A DNA stretch of 33,316 bases from Bacteroidota bacterium (GCA_016213435.1 JACRAL010000113.1:1-33316); one strand, 5' to 3'; positions 6,705-15,717 are shown, numbered from the stretch's first letter. A program made the numbers and translations. The notes: generated by a model from the sequence alone, not told the origin.

Positions 6705-7895
6705 ATGAAAACAAATACATCCGCGCGAAAGCGCAATGAGTCCTTTTATTTGGACTTTCACTCGATCAGGAACATAAGTTGTCCTGAAGACACACAAAAC
6801 AATCGTAAAGTTTTTCTCGGTCAATGTTTAATCCAATCGATTATTCCTTTGCCAACCGATGAAAATGTGCGCAACTATCTTGTTGATGCTGACGGAAAGC
6901 AAAAAAGATCGTACACTTCCGTTCATAAAGCTATTAGAGAGACATTAGTGAATGCCTCAGAAAATTTCAATGTTCTTAATTCTGGTGTTACGATTGTTGC
7001 TAGAGATATGATAATTGATGAAAAAACTAAAAAGATAGAGTTAATTAATCCAAGTATTATTAATGGAGCACAAACACAAGGAGTAATTTCAGATTACATT
7101 TTCTCGATCCCTTTGGATACCCATATTAAATGTGAAATTATCATTACAGATGATGATGATTTAATTTCGGAAATTTCCATAGCTAGGAATTTTCAAAATG
7201 ATGTTACTAGACTTTCAATAGTAGGCAAGTATGGGATGTTTGATGAATTGCAAAAAAGAATTCAGAAGGTTCTTCCAGAAGCAAGGTTGAGAAAATCTGA
7301 ATCCGAATTTCCTTCTGATGATGTAGTTGATACAGAGAAATTGTTGCAAGTAATTACCGCATTAATTCCTAAAGAACTATGGTTAAAAAAGAATGAGCAA
7401 GAAGACCCTAATAAGGTATATACTTATAGCATGAAAGCAAGATGTTTGAAGGATTTTCAAGAGATGCATGAAAAAGCTGCAGATAAAAAAGATCCTGATT
7501 ATGAGCAATATAAAAATCTATACGACTTCTTCTTAGATATTGCTCCAGATGCACATTTGTTGTATGAAAAATGGAAAACTCATCAAGCTTTCAGAGGTTC
7601 TGGCTTAAAATGTCTTGAAAGAGATGGAAGAATAATAACTGATATCCCTGATGGAATTATTTTCCCAATTATTTCTGCTCTCTCAGTATTTGCTGAGAAA
7701 TCGGAAAATCATTGGAAGTTAAATATTCCACATGATATAATTGATCAAGAACTAGCAAAAACTGCCAAATCAGTGCTTATGGATTTTGCTAAACATAATC
7801 CACAAACAATGGGCAAAAGCAAAGCTTGTTATAGCTCGTTATTACAAATATCATCTTTATACAAAAAACTGACATCTGAGAAATTGTTTGTTTAG
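6705..7895 (+). CDS. AIPR-family protein (abortive-infection phage-resistance associated)
   Basis: A 396-residue protein without signal peptide. The segment from FNVLNSGVTIVARDM (88-102) to ELINPSIINGAQTQGVISDY (112-131), then ISIARNFQNDVTRLS (157-171), matches the hallmark of the AIPR family (PF10592): NNGITI, then NPQIVNGCQT, then a polar N-rich helix. Family members are named from a lactococcal abortive-infection protein and are often near restriction-modification genes. Biochemical activity is not established. Here it stands alone, with its own promoter box and terminator. It is visibly AT-richer than its neighbours and flanked by repeats, suggesting horizontal acquisition. It is shorter than many AIPR proteins. 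Confidence 0.7.
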   Translation: MKTNTSARKRNESFYLDFHSIRNISCPEDTQNNRKVFLGQCLIQSIIPLPTDENVRNYLVDADGKQKRSYTSVHKAIRETLVNASENFNVLNSGVTIVARDMIIDEKTKKIELINPSIINGAQTQGVISDYIFSIPLDTHIKCEIIITDDDDLISEISIARNFQNDVTRLSIVGKYGMFDELQKRIQKVLPEARLRKSESEFPSDDVVDTEKLLQVITALIPKELWLKKNEQEDPNKVYTYSMKARCLKDFQEMHEKAADKKDPDYEQYKNLYDFFLDIAPDAHLLYEKWKTHQAFRGSGLKCLERDGRIITDIPDGIIFPIISALSVFAEKSENHWKLNIPHDIIDQELAKTAKSVLMDFAKHNPQTMGKSKACYSSLLQISSLYKKLTSEKLFV

Positions 7896-7908
7896 TTATA
7901 ATAAATGG

Positions 7909-7944
7909 GGAGGAAGGATATTTTTTTATTCTTCCTCCTTTTTT
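7909..7944 (+). terminator. Rho-independent terminator of the AIPR gene
   Basis: GGAGGAAG (7909-7916) and CTTCCTCC (7931-7938) form a perfect 8-bp stem around a T-rich loop, and six T follow. It begins 13 bp after the AIPR stop. Confidence 0.85.
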
Positions 7945-7977
7945 ATGACAGTTGTGCAATTTGTTTTCATTCTGCCA

Positions 7978-8370
7978 CTACTTCCCAAAATTCTTCTTGC
8001 TCAACTCATTCACCACTTCTTCATACACTTCGTTCAGCAGTTCGGGATGGGCAATATAAAAGGTTAAACTTTCTTCGTATTGCTTTTTGGTGATGGTATC
8101 TTTCTCGAAAACCTGCTGAAAGTTGATAGTTGCCTTTTGGGTTGAATCAGCAAATGCGTTTGGGTTTGCTTCCGCTTCTGCAAGGTGAATATCGGTGAGT
8201 ACCTGCGCCATTTTTCCTTTGGGCAGGACGTTGGGAGGGATAGAGATTGCTTTCTGTCCGCAGGAGAAAAGAGCAACAGATAACGTAATTGCGAGGAACG
8301 AAGTGACGAAGCAATCTCTGAGATTGCTTCCCACCACAGGTCGGGATTGCAATGACGAATGTCTTTCCAT
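7978..8370 (-). CDS. Small DUF4296-like lipoprotein
   Basis: A 130-residue protein. LPKGKMAQVLTDIHLAEAEAN (about 49-69) resembles the core of DUF4296 lipoproteins of Bacteroidota, whose function is unknown. ITLSVALFSC (residues 28-37) gives a lipobox-like site, so Cys37 would be lipidated. The preceding part of the signal peptide (about residues 5-29) is encoded by a dispersed repeat (8287-8358), giving an unusually long n-region with Arg and Cys. The ATG at 8370 is the only ATG available upstream of the lipobox. A perfect TACCTTTG box at 8375-8382 lies so close that the mRNA would be leaderless or nearly so, unless a downstream GTG/TTG is used. It is divergent from the barrel gene. Confidence 0.7.
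   Translation of the reverse strand: MERHSSLQSRPVVGSNLRDCFVTSFLAITLSVALFSCGQKAISIPPNVLPKGKMAQVLTDIHLAEAEANPNAFADSTQKATINFQQVFEKDTITKKQYEESLTFYIAHPELLNEVYEEVVNELSKKNFGK
8287..8358. repeat. Dispersed repeat inside the lipoprotein signal peptide
   Basis: Contains the 23-nt palindrome GAAGCAATCTC-T-GAGATTGCTTC (8308-8330), flanked by GCGAGGAACGAAGTGAC and CCACCACAGGTCGGGATTG. From memory this GCGAGGAACGAAGTGACGAA type is found as an interspersed repeat in several bacterial groups. It is read in frame by the DUF4296-like gene. Confidence 0.75.
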
Positions 8371-8374
8371 GCGG

Positions 8375-8382
8375 CAAAGGTA
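8375..8382 (-). promoter_or_regulatory. -7 promoter box for the DUF4296-like lipoprotein
   Basis: On the minus strand the sequence is TACCTTTG, a perfect TAnnTTTG. It ends only 4 bp before the annotated ATG, so the transcript would start at or just inside the start codon. Confidence 0.45.
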
Positions 8383-8419
8383 AAATGATACTTCATAAAC
8401 AGAAAAACAAAATTTAGAT

Positions 8420-8427
8420 TACTTTTG
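8420..8427 (+). promoter_or_regulatory. -7 promoter box for the barrel protein
   Basis: TACTTTTG matches TAnnTTTG and ends 24 bp before the ATG at 8452. An upstream in-frame ATG at 8425 overlaps the box, which argues against that start. Confidence 0.5.
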
Positions 8428-8451
8428 TTTATCAATAAAAAGAATTCGGAA

Positions 8452-9852
8452 ATGAAAAAAATACTTTTTACATCTGCCATCTTACTTCTTGCTACTTACT
8501 TTTCTTTTGCTCAGGTTGATCTTGGTCTCCCCGGTGCCACCGGAATGGGCGGTGTGGCGAACGGGATCGTAAAGGATTGGGAATGCATTGGTGTAAATCC
8601 AGCCAATCTGGGATGGAAGAGCAATCACCGGTTTTCTATGAGCGCCTTGATTTTTGGCATAAGCGTTCAATCCAGTGCGCTTGATTACAGCCAGCTTAAA
8701 GCAGCGATGCTTCACCCCGCAGATACTTTCTCCACTGCTAATAAAAGCAATTTTGCATCGTTATTTTCCGGGAAGGATGGATTGAATATGCAGGCAAATT
8801 TAAACTGGCTCACATTTTCTTTTGTTGTTCCGAAAGTGGGTGGGTTCGCCATGAATTTGCGCGACAGGACGTATGGAAACGTTACGCTCAATAAAAATGC
8901 TTCGGATATACTCTTTCTGGGAATCAATGCTCCTATTTTTCAAGATACAGCCGCTTTACGTACTCAAGACATTTCAACAGTCTTTGATGGATCCAAAGTC
9001 AGTTATATGCATTACCGCGAAATGAATATTTCCTATGGAAGAAAAATTTTCAGCTTTGGCGGAATCATGGATTCAAATGCTGTTTCTATTTATGGCGGCA
9101 TCGGTTTCAAATATTTATGGGGGCTTGGAAACTTCCAAATGATTGCCGATAACGGAGTGCTTACCGGTCATTCTTCTTTTTCTTCTCAATATGGGATTAA
9201 CTACGGAAACGTTCAAAATTTTACTCCTCAAACTTCTGCCGGATTATTTCCTTCCGTAGGAAACGGATCTGCTTTGGATCTAGGCATTGGCGTTGGAGTA
9301 GGAAAAATAAAATTTGCTTTTTCCGCCACCGATCTCGGCAAGATCACTTGGAATAAAAATGTGTTAACTGCACAGGATACTTTGTTGCCGGACACTTCGC
9401 GATTCAATTATGCCGGAATTAATTCATGGGATCTTTCTAAGCAAGCAAAAAATCTGTTCAACGACAGCGGCTTGGTGAAATTCAAACCCGGAAGTTCATA
9501 CTCAACAAAACTTCCTGCTAAATTCAGAATGGGAGTGGGGTATCAGATTGCAAAAAGGCTTGCTCTTGGAGCAGACTTAGTGATGCCTTTGAACAATGAT
9601 CCTACAAATCTTAAGAATGCATATTTTGCAATTGGCACTAAGATTGAACTCGCATCTAATCTTCGCATCTGTTTTGGTGTTGCCGGAAACTCCACGTATG
9701 GAGTTTCAGTCCCGGCTGGAATAACATTCGGACATTTCTTCAGGGTATTGGAATTAGGTATTGCCACCAACGACCTGCTTACCTACATTAATCACGGAAG
9801 TAATCCGAACATTTCTTTTGCGATGGCATTGTTCCGCTTTAATGTTAGATAA
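8452..9852 (+). CDS. DUF5723-like outer-membrane beta-barrel protein
   Basis: A 466-residue exported protein. MKKILFTSAILLLATYFSFAQ is a clear signal peptide. The mature part begins VDLGLPGATGMGGVANGIVKDWECIGVNPANLGW, as in PorV/FadL-like Bacteroidota barrels of the DUF5723 type. Repeated alternating strands (for example IYGGIGFKYLWGLGNFQ and FRMGVGYQIAKRLALGADL) and a strand-like C-terminus ISFAMALFRFNVR support an outer-membrane barrel. Substrate is unknown. The start at 8452 is chosen for the signal peptide and because the -7 box lies upstream. The SDR gene follows after 9 bp, so they may share a transcript. Confidence 0.75.
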   Translation: MKKILFTSAILLLATYFSFAQVDLGLPGATGMGGVANGIVKDWECIGVNPANLGWKSNHRFSMSALIFGISVQSSALDYSQLKAAMLHPADTFSTANKSNFASLFSGKDGLNMQANLNWLTFSFVVPKVGGFAMNLRDRTYGNVTLNKNASDILFLGINAPIFQDTAALRTQDISTVFDGSKVSYMHYREMNISYGRKIFSFGGIMDSNAVSIYGGIGFKYLWGLGNFQMIADNGVLTGHSSFSSQYGINYGNVQNFTPQTSAGLFPSVGNGSALDLGIGVGVGKIKFAFSATDLGKITWNKNVLTAQDTLLPDTSRFNYAGINSWDLSKQAKNLFNDSGLVKFKPGSSYSTKLPAKFRMGVGYQIAKRLALGADLVMPLNNDPTNLKNAYFAIGTKIELASNLRICFGVAGNSTYGVSVPAGITFGHFFRVLELGIATNDLLTYINHGSNPNISFAMALFRFNVR

Positions 9853-9861
9853 GCTAAAAAC

Positions 9862-10668
9862 ATGAGTACATTCTTTGAAAACAAAGTAGTCTGGATAACG
9901 GGAGCATCTTCAGGTCTTGGCGAAGCCCTTGCCAAGGAATTTGCTGTGGGAAAAGCAAAACTTGTCTTATCAGCACGTAGAGAGTCCGAATTGGAGCGTG
10001 TAAAAAAAGAATGTGCAATACATATTTCTCCAGAAAATATTTTAACTCTTCCGATGGATGTTGCCGAACTTTCAAACGTAAAAACGGATGTGCAGAAAGT
10101 AATTCAGAAATTCGGAAGAGTAGACATTCTGCTGAACAATGCTGGAATTGCGCAACGTTCTTTTGCCGGGGATACTCCAATCGAAGTGGAACGGACAATC
10201 ATGGAGGTGAATTATTTTGGTGCCATTATTCTGACCAAAGAAGTTTTACACGTGATGCGCAGGCAGCAATCCGGAAACATTGTTGCGATCAGCAGTGTGA
10301 TGGGAAAATTTGGATATCCGGGTCGTTCATCCTACAGCGCTTCCAAGCATGCGCTTCACGGATATTTCGAATCGCTCCGTATAGAGGAGAATAAAAACAA
10401 TATTCATGTTCATGTTATTTGTCCGGGCTATGTAAAGACAAATGTTTCTTATAACGCGATCACAGAAACAGGAAAGAGCCATAATCAAATGGATAAAGGA
10501 CAGGAAAAAGGCATGGATCCAAATGTTGCAGCAAGAAAAATCCTCAATGCCATACGAACTAACCGCTTCGAAACATTTTTTGGGGGAACGGAGCTTCTTG
10601 CGCTTACCTTAAAGCGGTTTCTTCCGATAATTTTTTACAGGTTGGTTGTGAGAGCGGGGAAGAAATAA
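9862..10668 (+). CDS. Short-chain dehydrogenase/reductase (SDR), DHRS7-like
   Basis: A 268-residue classical SDR. WITGASSGLG (11-20) binds the cofactor and NNAG (92-95) is the structural motif. The catalytic set is Ser144/145 with Tyr158 and Lys162 (YSASK). ARRE after the second strand suggests NADP(H). PGYVKTNV (188-195) is the usual post-catalytic loop. The C-terminal hydrophobic-basic tail (LKRFLPIIFYRLVVRAGKK) could touch the membrane. The substrate is not predictable. It lies 9 bp after the barrel gene and converges with the TonB-like gene, with 4 bp between the two stops. Confidence 0.88.
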   Translation: MSTFFENKVVWITGASSGLGEALAKEFAVGKAKLVLSARRESELERVKKECAIHISPENILTLPMDVAELSNVKTDVQKVIQKFGRVDILLNNAGIAQRSFAGDTPIEVERTIMEVNYFGAIILTKEVLHVMRRQQSGNIVAISSVMGKFGYPGRSSYSASKHALHGYFESLRIEENKNNIHVHVICPGYVKTNVSYNAITETGKSHNQMDKGQEKGMDPNVAARKILNAIRTNRFETFFGGTELLALTLKRFLPIIFYRLVVRAGKK

Positions 10669-10672
10669 TTCT

Positions 10673-12370
10673 TTAGAAAACCATCGTTACCCCTGCCAAG
10701 AAGTTAAACTTATAGCTTGGGTAGTTATTCCAGAAGTAATAGCGCGCAAATACAAGGTTGTTAAGGTTTAGGAAGGCAGAAAGTTTTTTACTGTAGCGAT
10801 ATTCAATGCCGAGGTTTGCATCCACAATGGTTTTCATCACATTTCTTTTTGATGTGGTGATAGTTATACCCGATCCTTGTCCTTGCAGTGGCGAATAAGA
10901 AAATCTTTTTCCGTATACAAACACATCGGCATTTACCACGATCTTGTTTTTCAGGTTGTAGTTTGCAGTTAAGGTGGACTGCCACAGCGGTTTGTGCCAT
11001 GGCTCAAGTTCCTTGGTCATGCCGTATTTGTTGTAATCCCCTTTCGCAATGATTTTTATCTTTTCAGTGTGCTGGTACTGAAGTTCTCCGTGAACATTCC
11101 ATAGGGTAACATCATCGTATACTGTATTGAAACCGCTTTTTAAAGAATCGGAGTTGTCGTTCACGAAAAAAATCATATCATTTATTTTGCCGAAGGAGGT
11201 GCGCGCATTATATGAAACTGTTTTGCTGATGCTTCCTTTTATTCCGCCATAGATGTCCCATTTTGTGCTGGCATTTTTCATGCCAGCATTCGGAACAATG
11301 AAAGGATTTTCACCTGAGAGCGTGTTGAGGGAGTTCTTTTTCAATCCTCCGGTTAGTCCTGCATAGGGTACAATAATGTTCTCCACTACATTGTAGTTGA
11401 AATCTATGTTTGGGTAAAGCAAAAAGCGGCTTTCTGAATTTTGCTGAGCATCAATCACTATGTTCATGCCGATGCGTGTGTTCCATTTTTCCCATGAGGC
11501 ACTCATGTGGGGATTCAATGCAACGATGGCAGAATGACCGCTGAATGTATCAAATTTGTTAGCGTAATAATCTACAAGCACAGGAATGTGTACCAGGTAT
11601 TTTTTATAGTATTTGCTGAAATCTCCTTCTGCCCGTAAATTATTTTCAGATGATTTGTAATTGTCTGTCAGATTGTAATATTTCAGTTTGAAAATATAAT
11701 TTGCATGAATGGAATCCGTGTAATGGCTTTGAAGGGCACTATTTCCGCCTATGCGGGAGTAATATTGTTTTGTGGCATTTTTATTTTCCGGATAAACCGC
11801 ATTAGTGTCGTAGCCGTAATAGTGAACAAGATTCCGGTTGTAATCCAAATTTCCCGAGAGTGTATGCTTGCGTAGGAATTTTTTTCCGTAAAGTTCGATC
11901 TGGTTATCGCTGAGTCCGCTGAATCCATATCCTTCGGATGTTGCTTTGGAAGAAAAATGTTTCAGATGGATGCCATATGAAATATTTTTAGAACGAAGAT
12001 TATTGTAGAAAATTTCCGCGTATGGAGTATTGTAATTTCCTCCTCCGATCTTTACCAATGAGCTGTAAAGCTTTGTGAGGGGCTCGCCCACCATTTTTGC
12101 AGGCTTGAGCGGATCCATATTAAAAGGCGTAAAAACTTTCTTTGCACTAATCGCATAATGAAGTGCCGGTGGAGGCGGAACGGTATCTTTTACCACAGGC
12201 ATGTCGTTCATTTTGAAAGCATCTGCAATCGTTGGCTGGAATGAGTTCACTATGATAAATGTGGTGTCCTTGAGGATTTTCTGACAAAAAGCCTCACCCC
12301 CAGCCCCTCTCCTGCAGAGAGGGGAGAAAAATGCTAGTACTACAAACAACAGTTGTTTTATGATTTTCAT
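10673..12370 (-). CDS. TonB-dependent-receptor-like outer-membrane barrel protein
   Basis: A 565-residue exported barrel. After the N-terminal MKIIKQLLFVVLAFF come about 100 residues with a Pro run (VPPPPALHY), then many amphipathic strands. It ends NLVFARYYFWNNYPSYKFNFLAGVTMVF, with the terminal Phe typical of outer-membrane barrels. It resembles the barrel part of TonB-dependent receptors, but no typical plug domain or carboxypeptidase-like N-domain is visible, so active transport is uncertain. Residues 16-27 (SPLCRRGAGGEA) come from a dispersed palindrome inserted at the end of the signal peptide. It is 56 bp downstream of the TPR gene and probably cotranscribed with it. Confidence 0.75.
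   Translation of the reverse strand: MKIIKQLLFVVLAFFSPLCRRGAGGEAFCQKILKDTTFIIVNSFQPTIADAFKMNDMPVVKDTVPPPPALHYAISAKKVFTPFNMDPLKPAKMVGEPLTKLYSSLVKIGGGNYNTPYAEIFYNNLRSKNISYGIHLKHFSSKATSEGYGFSGLSDNQIELYGKKFLRKHTLSGNLDYNRNLVHYYGYDTNAVYPENKNATKQYYSRIGGNSALQSHYTDSIHANYIFKLKYYNLTDNYKSSENNLRAEGDFSKYYKKYLVHIPVLVDYYANKFDTFSGHSAIVALNPHMSASWEKWNTRIGMNIVIDAQQNSESRFLLYPNIDFNYNVVENIIVPYAGLTGGLKKNSLNTLSGENPFIVPNAGMKNASTKWDIYGGIKGSISKTVSYNARTSFGKINDMIFFVNDNSDSLKSGFNTVYDDVTLWNVHGELQYQHTEKIKIIAKGDYNKYGMTKELEPWHKPLWQSTLTANYNLKNKIVVNADVFVYGKRFSYSPLQGQGSGITITTSKRNVMKTIVDANLGIEYRYSKKLSAFLNLNNLVFARYYFWNNYPSYKFNFLAGVTMVF
12290..12328 (-). repeat. Palindromic dispersed repeat in the TonB-like signal peptide
   Basis: CCCCTCTC (12304-12311), loop CTGCA, GAGAGGGG (12317-12324), with CCTCACCCCCAG on the outer side. 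Read on the minus strand it gives SPLCRRGAGGEA, in the same frame and direction as the copies at 2027 and 26786. Confidence 0.85.
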
Positions 12371-12387
12371 TTTATATTCTTTAAGTC

Positions 12388-12420
12388 CTCTGTCCTCTCC
12401 CTGAAGGGGAGAGATAGAGA
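12388..12420. repeat. Palindromic dispersed repeat between the TPR and TonB-like genes
   Basis: CTCTCCC (12395-12401), loop TGAA, GGGGAGAG (12406-12413), followed by ATAGAGAGGG. It fills most of the 56-bp spacer between the two minus-strand genes. It lacks a T tract on the minus strand, so termination is not implied. Confidence 0.7.
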
Positions 12421-12426
12421 GGGAAA

Positions 12427-15400
12427 TTATTCCTGCTTATACAAAGTCGAATCTTTCGGGTTCTCCGGTGTGAATTGTATATTCAGATCTTCTGTTTTCT
12501 TTTGTTGCTTTTTATCCTGCTCTGCTTTTTCCAGCTCGGCAATTTTGTTCAGCTTTTCTTTTGCCACTGCAATGAATTCCGCGTTACTTGATTTATCGAT
12601 CAGCTTCTGCAGTGCGTATTTCGCATTAAAGAAATCTTTTAACCCTGCATAATCATCGGAGAGAAGGATAAACCCTTTGCCAACCCAATACTCATAGCTG
12701 GGTTCCTGGCTGATCAGTTCAAAAACAGTTTTTTGAGATTCCTTGTATTGCTCATTCAGGAACTGAACATAAGCAATGTTGTATTTTGCTTCAGCATTTT
12801 TTTCGCTGGTGGTCAGGTAAGTAACATTCAGAAACTCCTTTGTTGCCATGTCGTAATATTTTATTTCCGAATAACATTTTCCTATAATGAGATGTGCTTC
12901 TGCTTTTATATCGTTTGAAACTTTTTCAAGGGTCGTCACTTTTTGGGCAGCCATTTTTGCCGAATCATAATTCGCAAGCAGCCACTGACAGCGCATTTCT
13001 CCAATCCTAGCTTCATTTACATTAGCGGGATATTCTGCAACCTGTGCAAGACGAATGTATTGAGGTAAGGCATTTTGGTAATTTTTGTTTTTGAAATTAA
13101 TGGAAGATGCTTTTAAGAGCGATGATTCGGTGAATTGATTGTAAGGCTTCCCAATCACATATTGGTATCCACTAAGTGCAGCATCCTGATTTTCTGCATT
13201 GTAATCACACTCGGCTTTGTAATACATTGCATGGGTCATAAAAATTCCATCAGGATATTTTGTGATGTACTTTGTGAAATATTTATGCGCGTTCTCGCAA
13301 TCGTCTTTGTCATAATAATCAAACGCAACATCGTAATTACTCGAATCAAGAGAAGCGAGCGAAACAGCGGCATATGGGATGTTTTTTAATTTTGTTTCGT
13401 ATCCCTCCATGTCACTTTTTGCCCTGTAAATATCCTTCATTGCACGGATGGCTTCAAAAGCTTCATTTGTCTTTGGATAAGCAGCCAAAACTTTATCAAG
13501 CGTTGCGAGCGCGCCATCAAAGTCTTTTTTCTCTGACTGAATCAAACCAATCTGCAGGAGAGATTTTCCGGTATAGGAACACTCGGGATGCTCAGCTACC
13601 ACTTTTTTGTAGTACGCAAGTGCATTGTCTTCATTTCCTAATTGCAAGTAAGTGGCAGCAAGTTCAAATTTTCCAGCAGCTTCGTATTTTGATTTTCCCG
13701 AATAGTTTGTCAAAAATTCTGACAGTGTTTTTGCTTTTGCTTCACGTTTTCCTATTAATCCCAGTGCAAGCGATTTTTGGTACATGGCATAATCCACATC
13801 GCGTTTTCCTGTCTTCAGCGCTTCATCATAATAATCCACTGCATTGTTGTAATCTTTTGTCATAAAGAAATTGTCTCCGATCCTCAGGTAGGCATCGTTC
13901 ATTTTTTCTTTCGGCTCGCCTGATTTTAATCCTACATATTTTCTGAACCATACATTCGCTTCAGTATAATTTGTCTTTTTGAAATTGGCATAACCGAGAT
14001 TGTAATTCGCAGCGTAGAACTCGTTGTTGTTGATCGCTCCGGGAGAGGAAAGAAATGTTTTATATTCCGTGATGGCTGAATCTAACTTAAAAGCAACTCC
14101 GTCTTTTTCGGCTAATTGATAGAAAGATTCTCCTTTCCAGTAATGAGCAAGCGAAGTAAAATCCCTGTTAGAGGGATGCGTCAGCGATTTATTCAGATAA
14201 GAGATGGCTTCCTGCGGATGATTATTACTATACAATTGAAGTCCCCGCATAAAAGCGATTTTCTGATATGCGCCTTTCATTTCATCGTTAAGCGCTTTTA
14301 TGCTTTCAATGGATGTCATTGCTTCCTGGTAATTTTTTGTGGACAGATAAACGCTTACTAGATATTTATAACACTCATCAATACGCGGAGAGTTTGGATA
14401 TTTATCAATGTATTGATGCAGTGCAAGGATCGCTTCATTAAAAGGGCTGAAAGAAAGTTCATAGCAGAGTTTTGCGTAATTGAACAACGCGTCTTCTGTT
14501 ATAGTCTTGTCCAAATCTAATTTTGCAGCTATCTCAAAACAATTTTTTGCCAGCATCTTTTCTGCTTTTCCTCCCGTGTATGGCGACCTTTTAATATAGC
14601 AATCTGCCAGGTGATAATATGCGTTTTGGGCAATGGAATCGTTTCCTCCCGTGGCATTTGGGAAACACTCCACTGCCTTTATGTAATCCGCGCTGTTGTA
14701 ATAAGCAAACCCGAGTTGATACCATTCAGGACGTTTGAGATAACTCGCGTAACTTTTATATTTTTCAAGATAAGGAAGAGATTCTTTGTATCGAGAAGTC
14801 CGGTAATACGATTCTCCGATGATTTTTGTTAATTCCACAACCCGTTTGGTAGTTGAATCGAGAAGCGGAATGGCATAGGCTATTGCGCTGTCGTATTTCT
14901 GCTGGAGGTAAAATATTTGTGCAATATAATAAGGAACGATCGGTCCGAAATTTTCGTTTTTCTTTAGTTTCACGAAATGCTGCATCGCTGTCTGGTAGTT
15001 TTTTTCTAAGTAGGAAATATGTCCGAAGTAATAAGTAGAAGGCGCTGCGTACTTGTTATCAATATCCTTTATCTCGAAGAAATCTTTTTTTGCTTTTTCC
15101 ATGCTGTCTTCCTCAAAATAGCTGTAGCCGCGCTTGAAATAAAGTTCCGAAAGTTCTTCGTTGTTCAGGTCATACACATCCACTTTTGAGAACCACTCCA
15201 GGGCTTTGTTGTATTGCTTTTTTCGGTAATTGTATTTCCCTAAATGAAAATAAACCGCTTGCACTCTCGGACCTTCAGGATGATCGGCTATAAAGCTTTT
15301 CAGAAGCAATTCGGCATCTTTGTTAAAAAGTTCCAGTGCGCAGAGTGCAGCGTAATATTCTGCATCAACTCTAACCAGATTGTTCGGTTCGTTTTGATAG

Positions 15401-15585
15401 CGATTCGAAATTCTTGAAAATTGCTTTTGTGCAGACCCAAATTTTTGTTTCTGGAAAAGTTCCAGTGCTGATTTGAAATCAGCATCGGGATGAGTATAGA
15501 TGGCGGTCTGCTGAGAAAATACAGCGATGCAAATCAGGAATAGAATTCCGATGAGAAAAACATACAAAGCAGAACGCTTATCCAT
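12427..15585 (-). CDS. Large periplasmic/envelope tetratricopeptide-repeat protein
   Basis: A 1052-residue protein. MDKRSALYVFLIGILFLICIAVFSQ is a signal peptide or anchor. Almost all the rest is TPR-like helical hairpins, for example YFHLGKYNYRKKQYNKALEW, YRIGDNFFMTKDYNNAVDYYDEA-type units and YYKAECDYNAENQDAALSGY, spaced about 34-37 residues. The last 40 residues are Lys/Glu/Gln-rich and end in STLYKQE. No enzyme domain is seen. It is probably a scaffold for envelope protein assembly. The TonB-like barrel downstream suggests the two work together. It is divergent from ftsE, sharing a 155-bp upstream region. Confidence 0.85.
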   Translation of the reverse strand: MDKRSALYVFLIGILFLICIAVFSQQTAIYTHPDADFKSALELFQKQKFGSAQKQFSRISNRYQNEPNNLVRVDAEYYAALCALELFNKDAELLLKSFIADHPEGPRVQAVYFHLGKYNYRKKQYNKALEWFSKVDVYDLNNEELSELYFKRGYSYFEEDSMEKAKKDFFEIKDIDNKYAAPSTYYFGHISYLEKNYQTAMQHFVKLKKNENFGPIVPYYIAQIFYLQQKYDSAIAYAIPLLDSTTKRVVELTKIIGESYYRTSRYKESLPYLEKYKSYASYLKRPEWYQLGFAYYNSADYIKAVECFPNATGGNDSIAQNAYYHLADCYIKRSPYTGGKAEKMLAKNCFEIAAKLDLDKTITEDALFNYAKLCYELSFSPFNEAILALHQYIDKYPNSPRIDECYKYLVSVYLSTKNYQEAMTSIESIKALNDEMKGAYQKIAFMRGLQLYSNNHPQEAISYLNKSLTHPSNRDFTSLAHYWKGESFYQLAEKDGVAFKLDSAITEYKTFLSSPGAINNNEFYAANYNLGYANFKKTNYTEANVWFRKYVGLKSGEPKEKMNDAYLRIGDNFFMTKDYNNAVDYYDEALKTGKRDVDYAMYQKSLALGLIGKREAKAKTLSEFLTNYSGKSKYEAAGKFELAATYLQLGNEDNALAYYKKVVAEHPECSYTGKSLLQIGLIQSEKKDFDGALATLDKVLAAYPKTNEAFEAIRAMKDIYRAKSDMEGYETKLKNIPYAAVSLASLDSSNYDVAFDYYDKDDCENAHKYFTKYITKYPDGIFMTHAMYYKAECDYNAENQDAALSGYQYVIGKPYNQFTESSLLKASSINFKNKNYQNALPQYIRLAQVAEYPANVNEARIGEMRCQWLLANYDSAKMAAQKVTTLEKVSNDIKAEAHLIIGKCYSEIKYYDMATKEFLNVTYLTTSEKNAEAKYNIAYVQFLNEQYKESQKTVFELISQEPSYEYWVGKGFILLSDDYAGLKDFFNAKYALQKLIDKSSNAEFIAVAKEKLNKIAELEKAEQDKKQQKKTEDLNIQFTPENPKDSTLYKQE

Positions 15586-15717
15586 TTTGTGGTAAGAAAA
15601 TTATTGAGCATAAAATTATGTCGGGAACAGGAGTGAAAATTCTTTCAAAAATCTACTTATCAACGTGGGGTTGTTGAAAGCGGAAGGTGTTTAGAAGCCT
15701 TTTTGTTAAGGGAAATG

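Noticed and set aside
6452-6739. 95-residue ORF upstream of the AIPR gene
   Set aside because: It spans a hairpin repeat and the AIPR promoter box, and its composition is unlike a protein.
8064-8480. 138-residue minus-strand ORF overlapping the lipoprotein
   Set aside because: It is another frame of the lipoprotein and its repeat, with no recognisable family.
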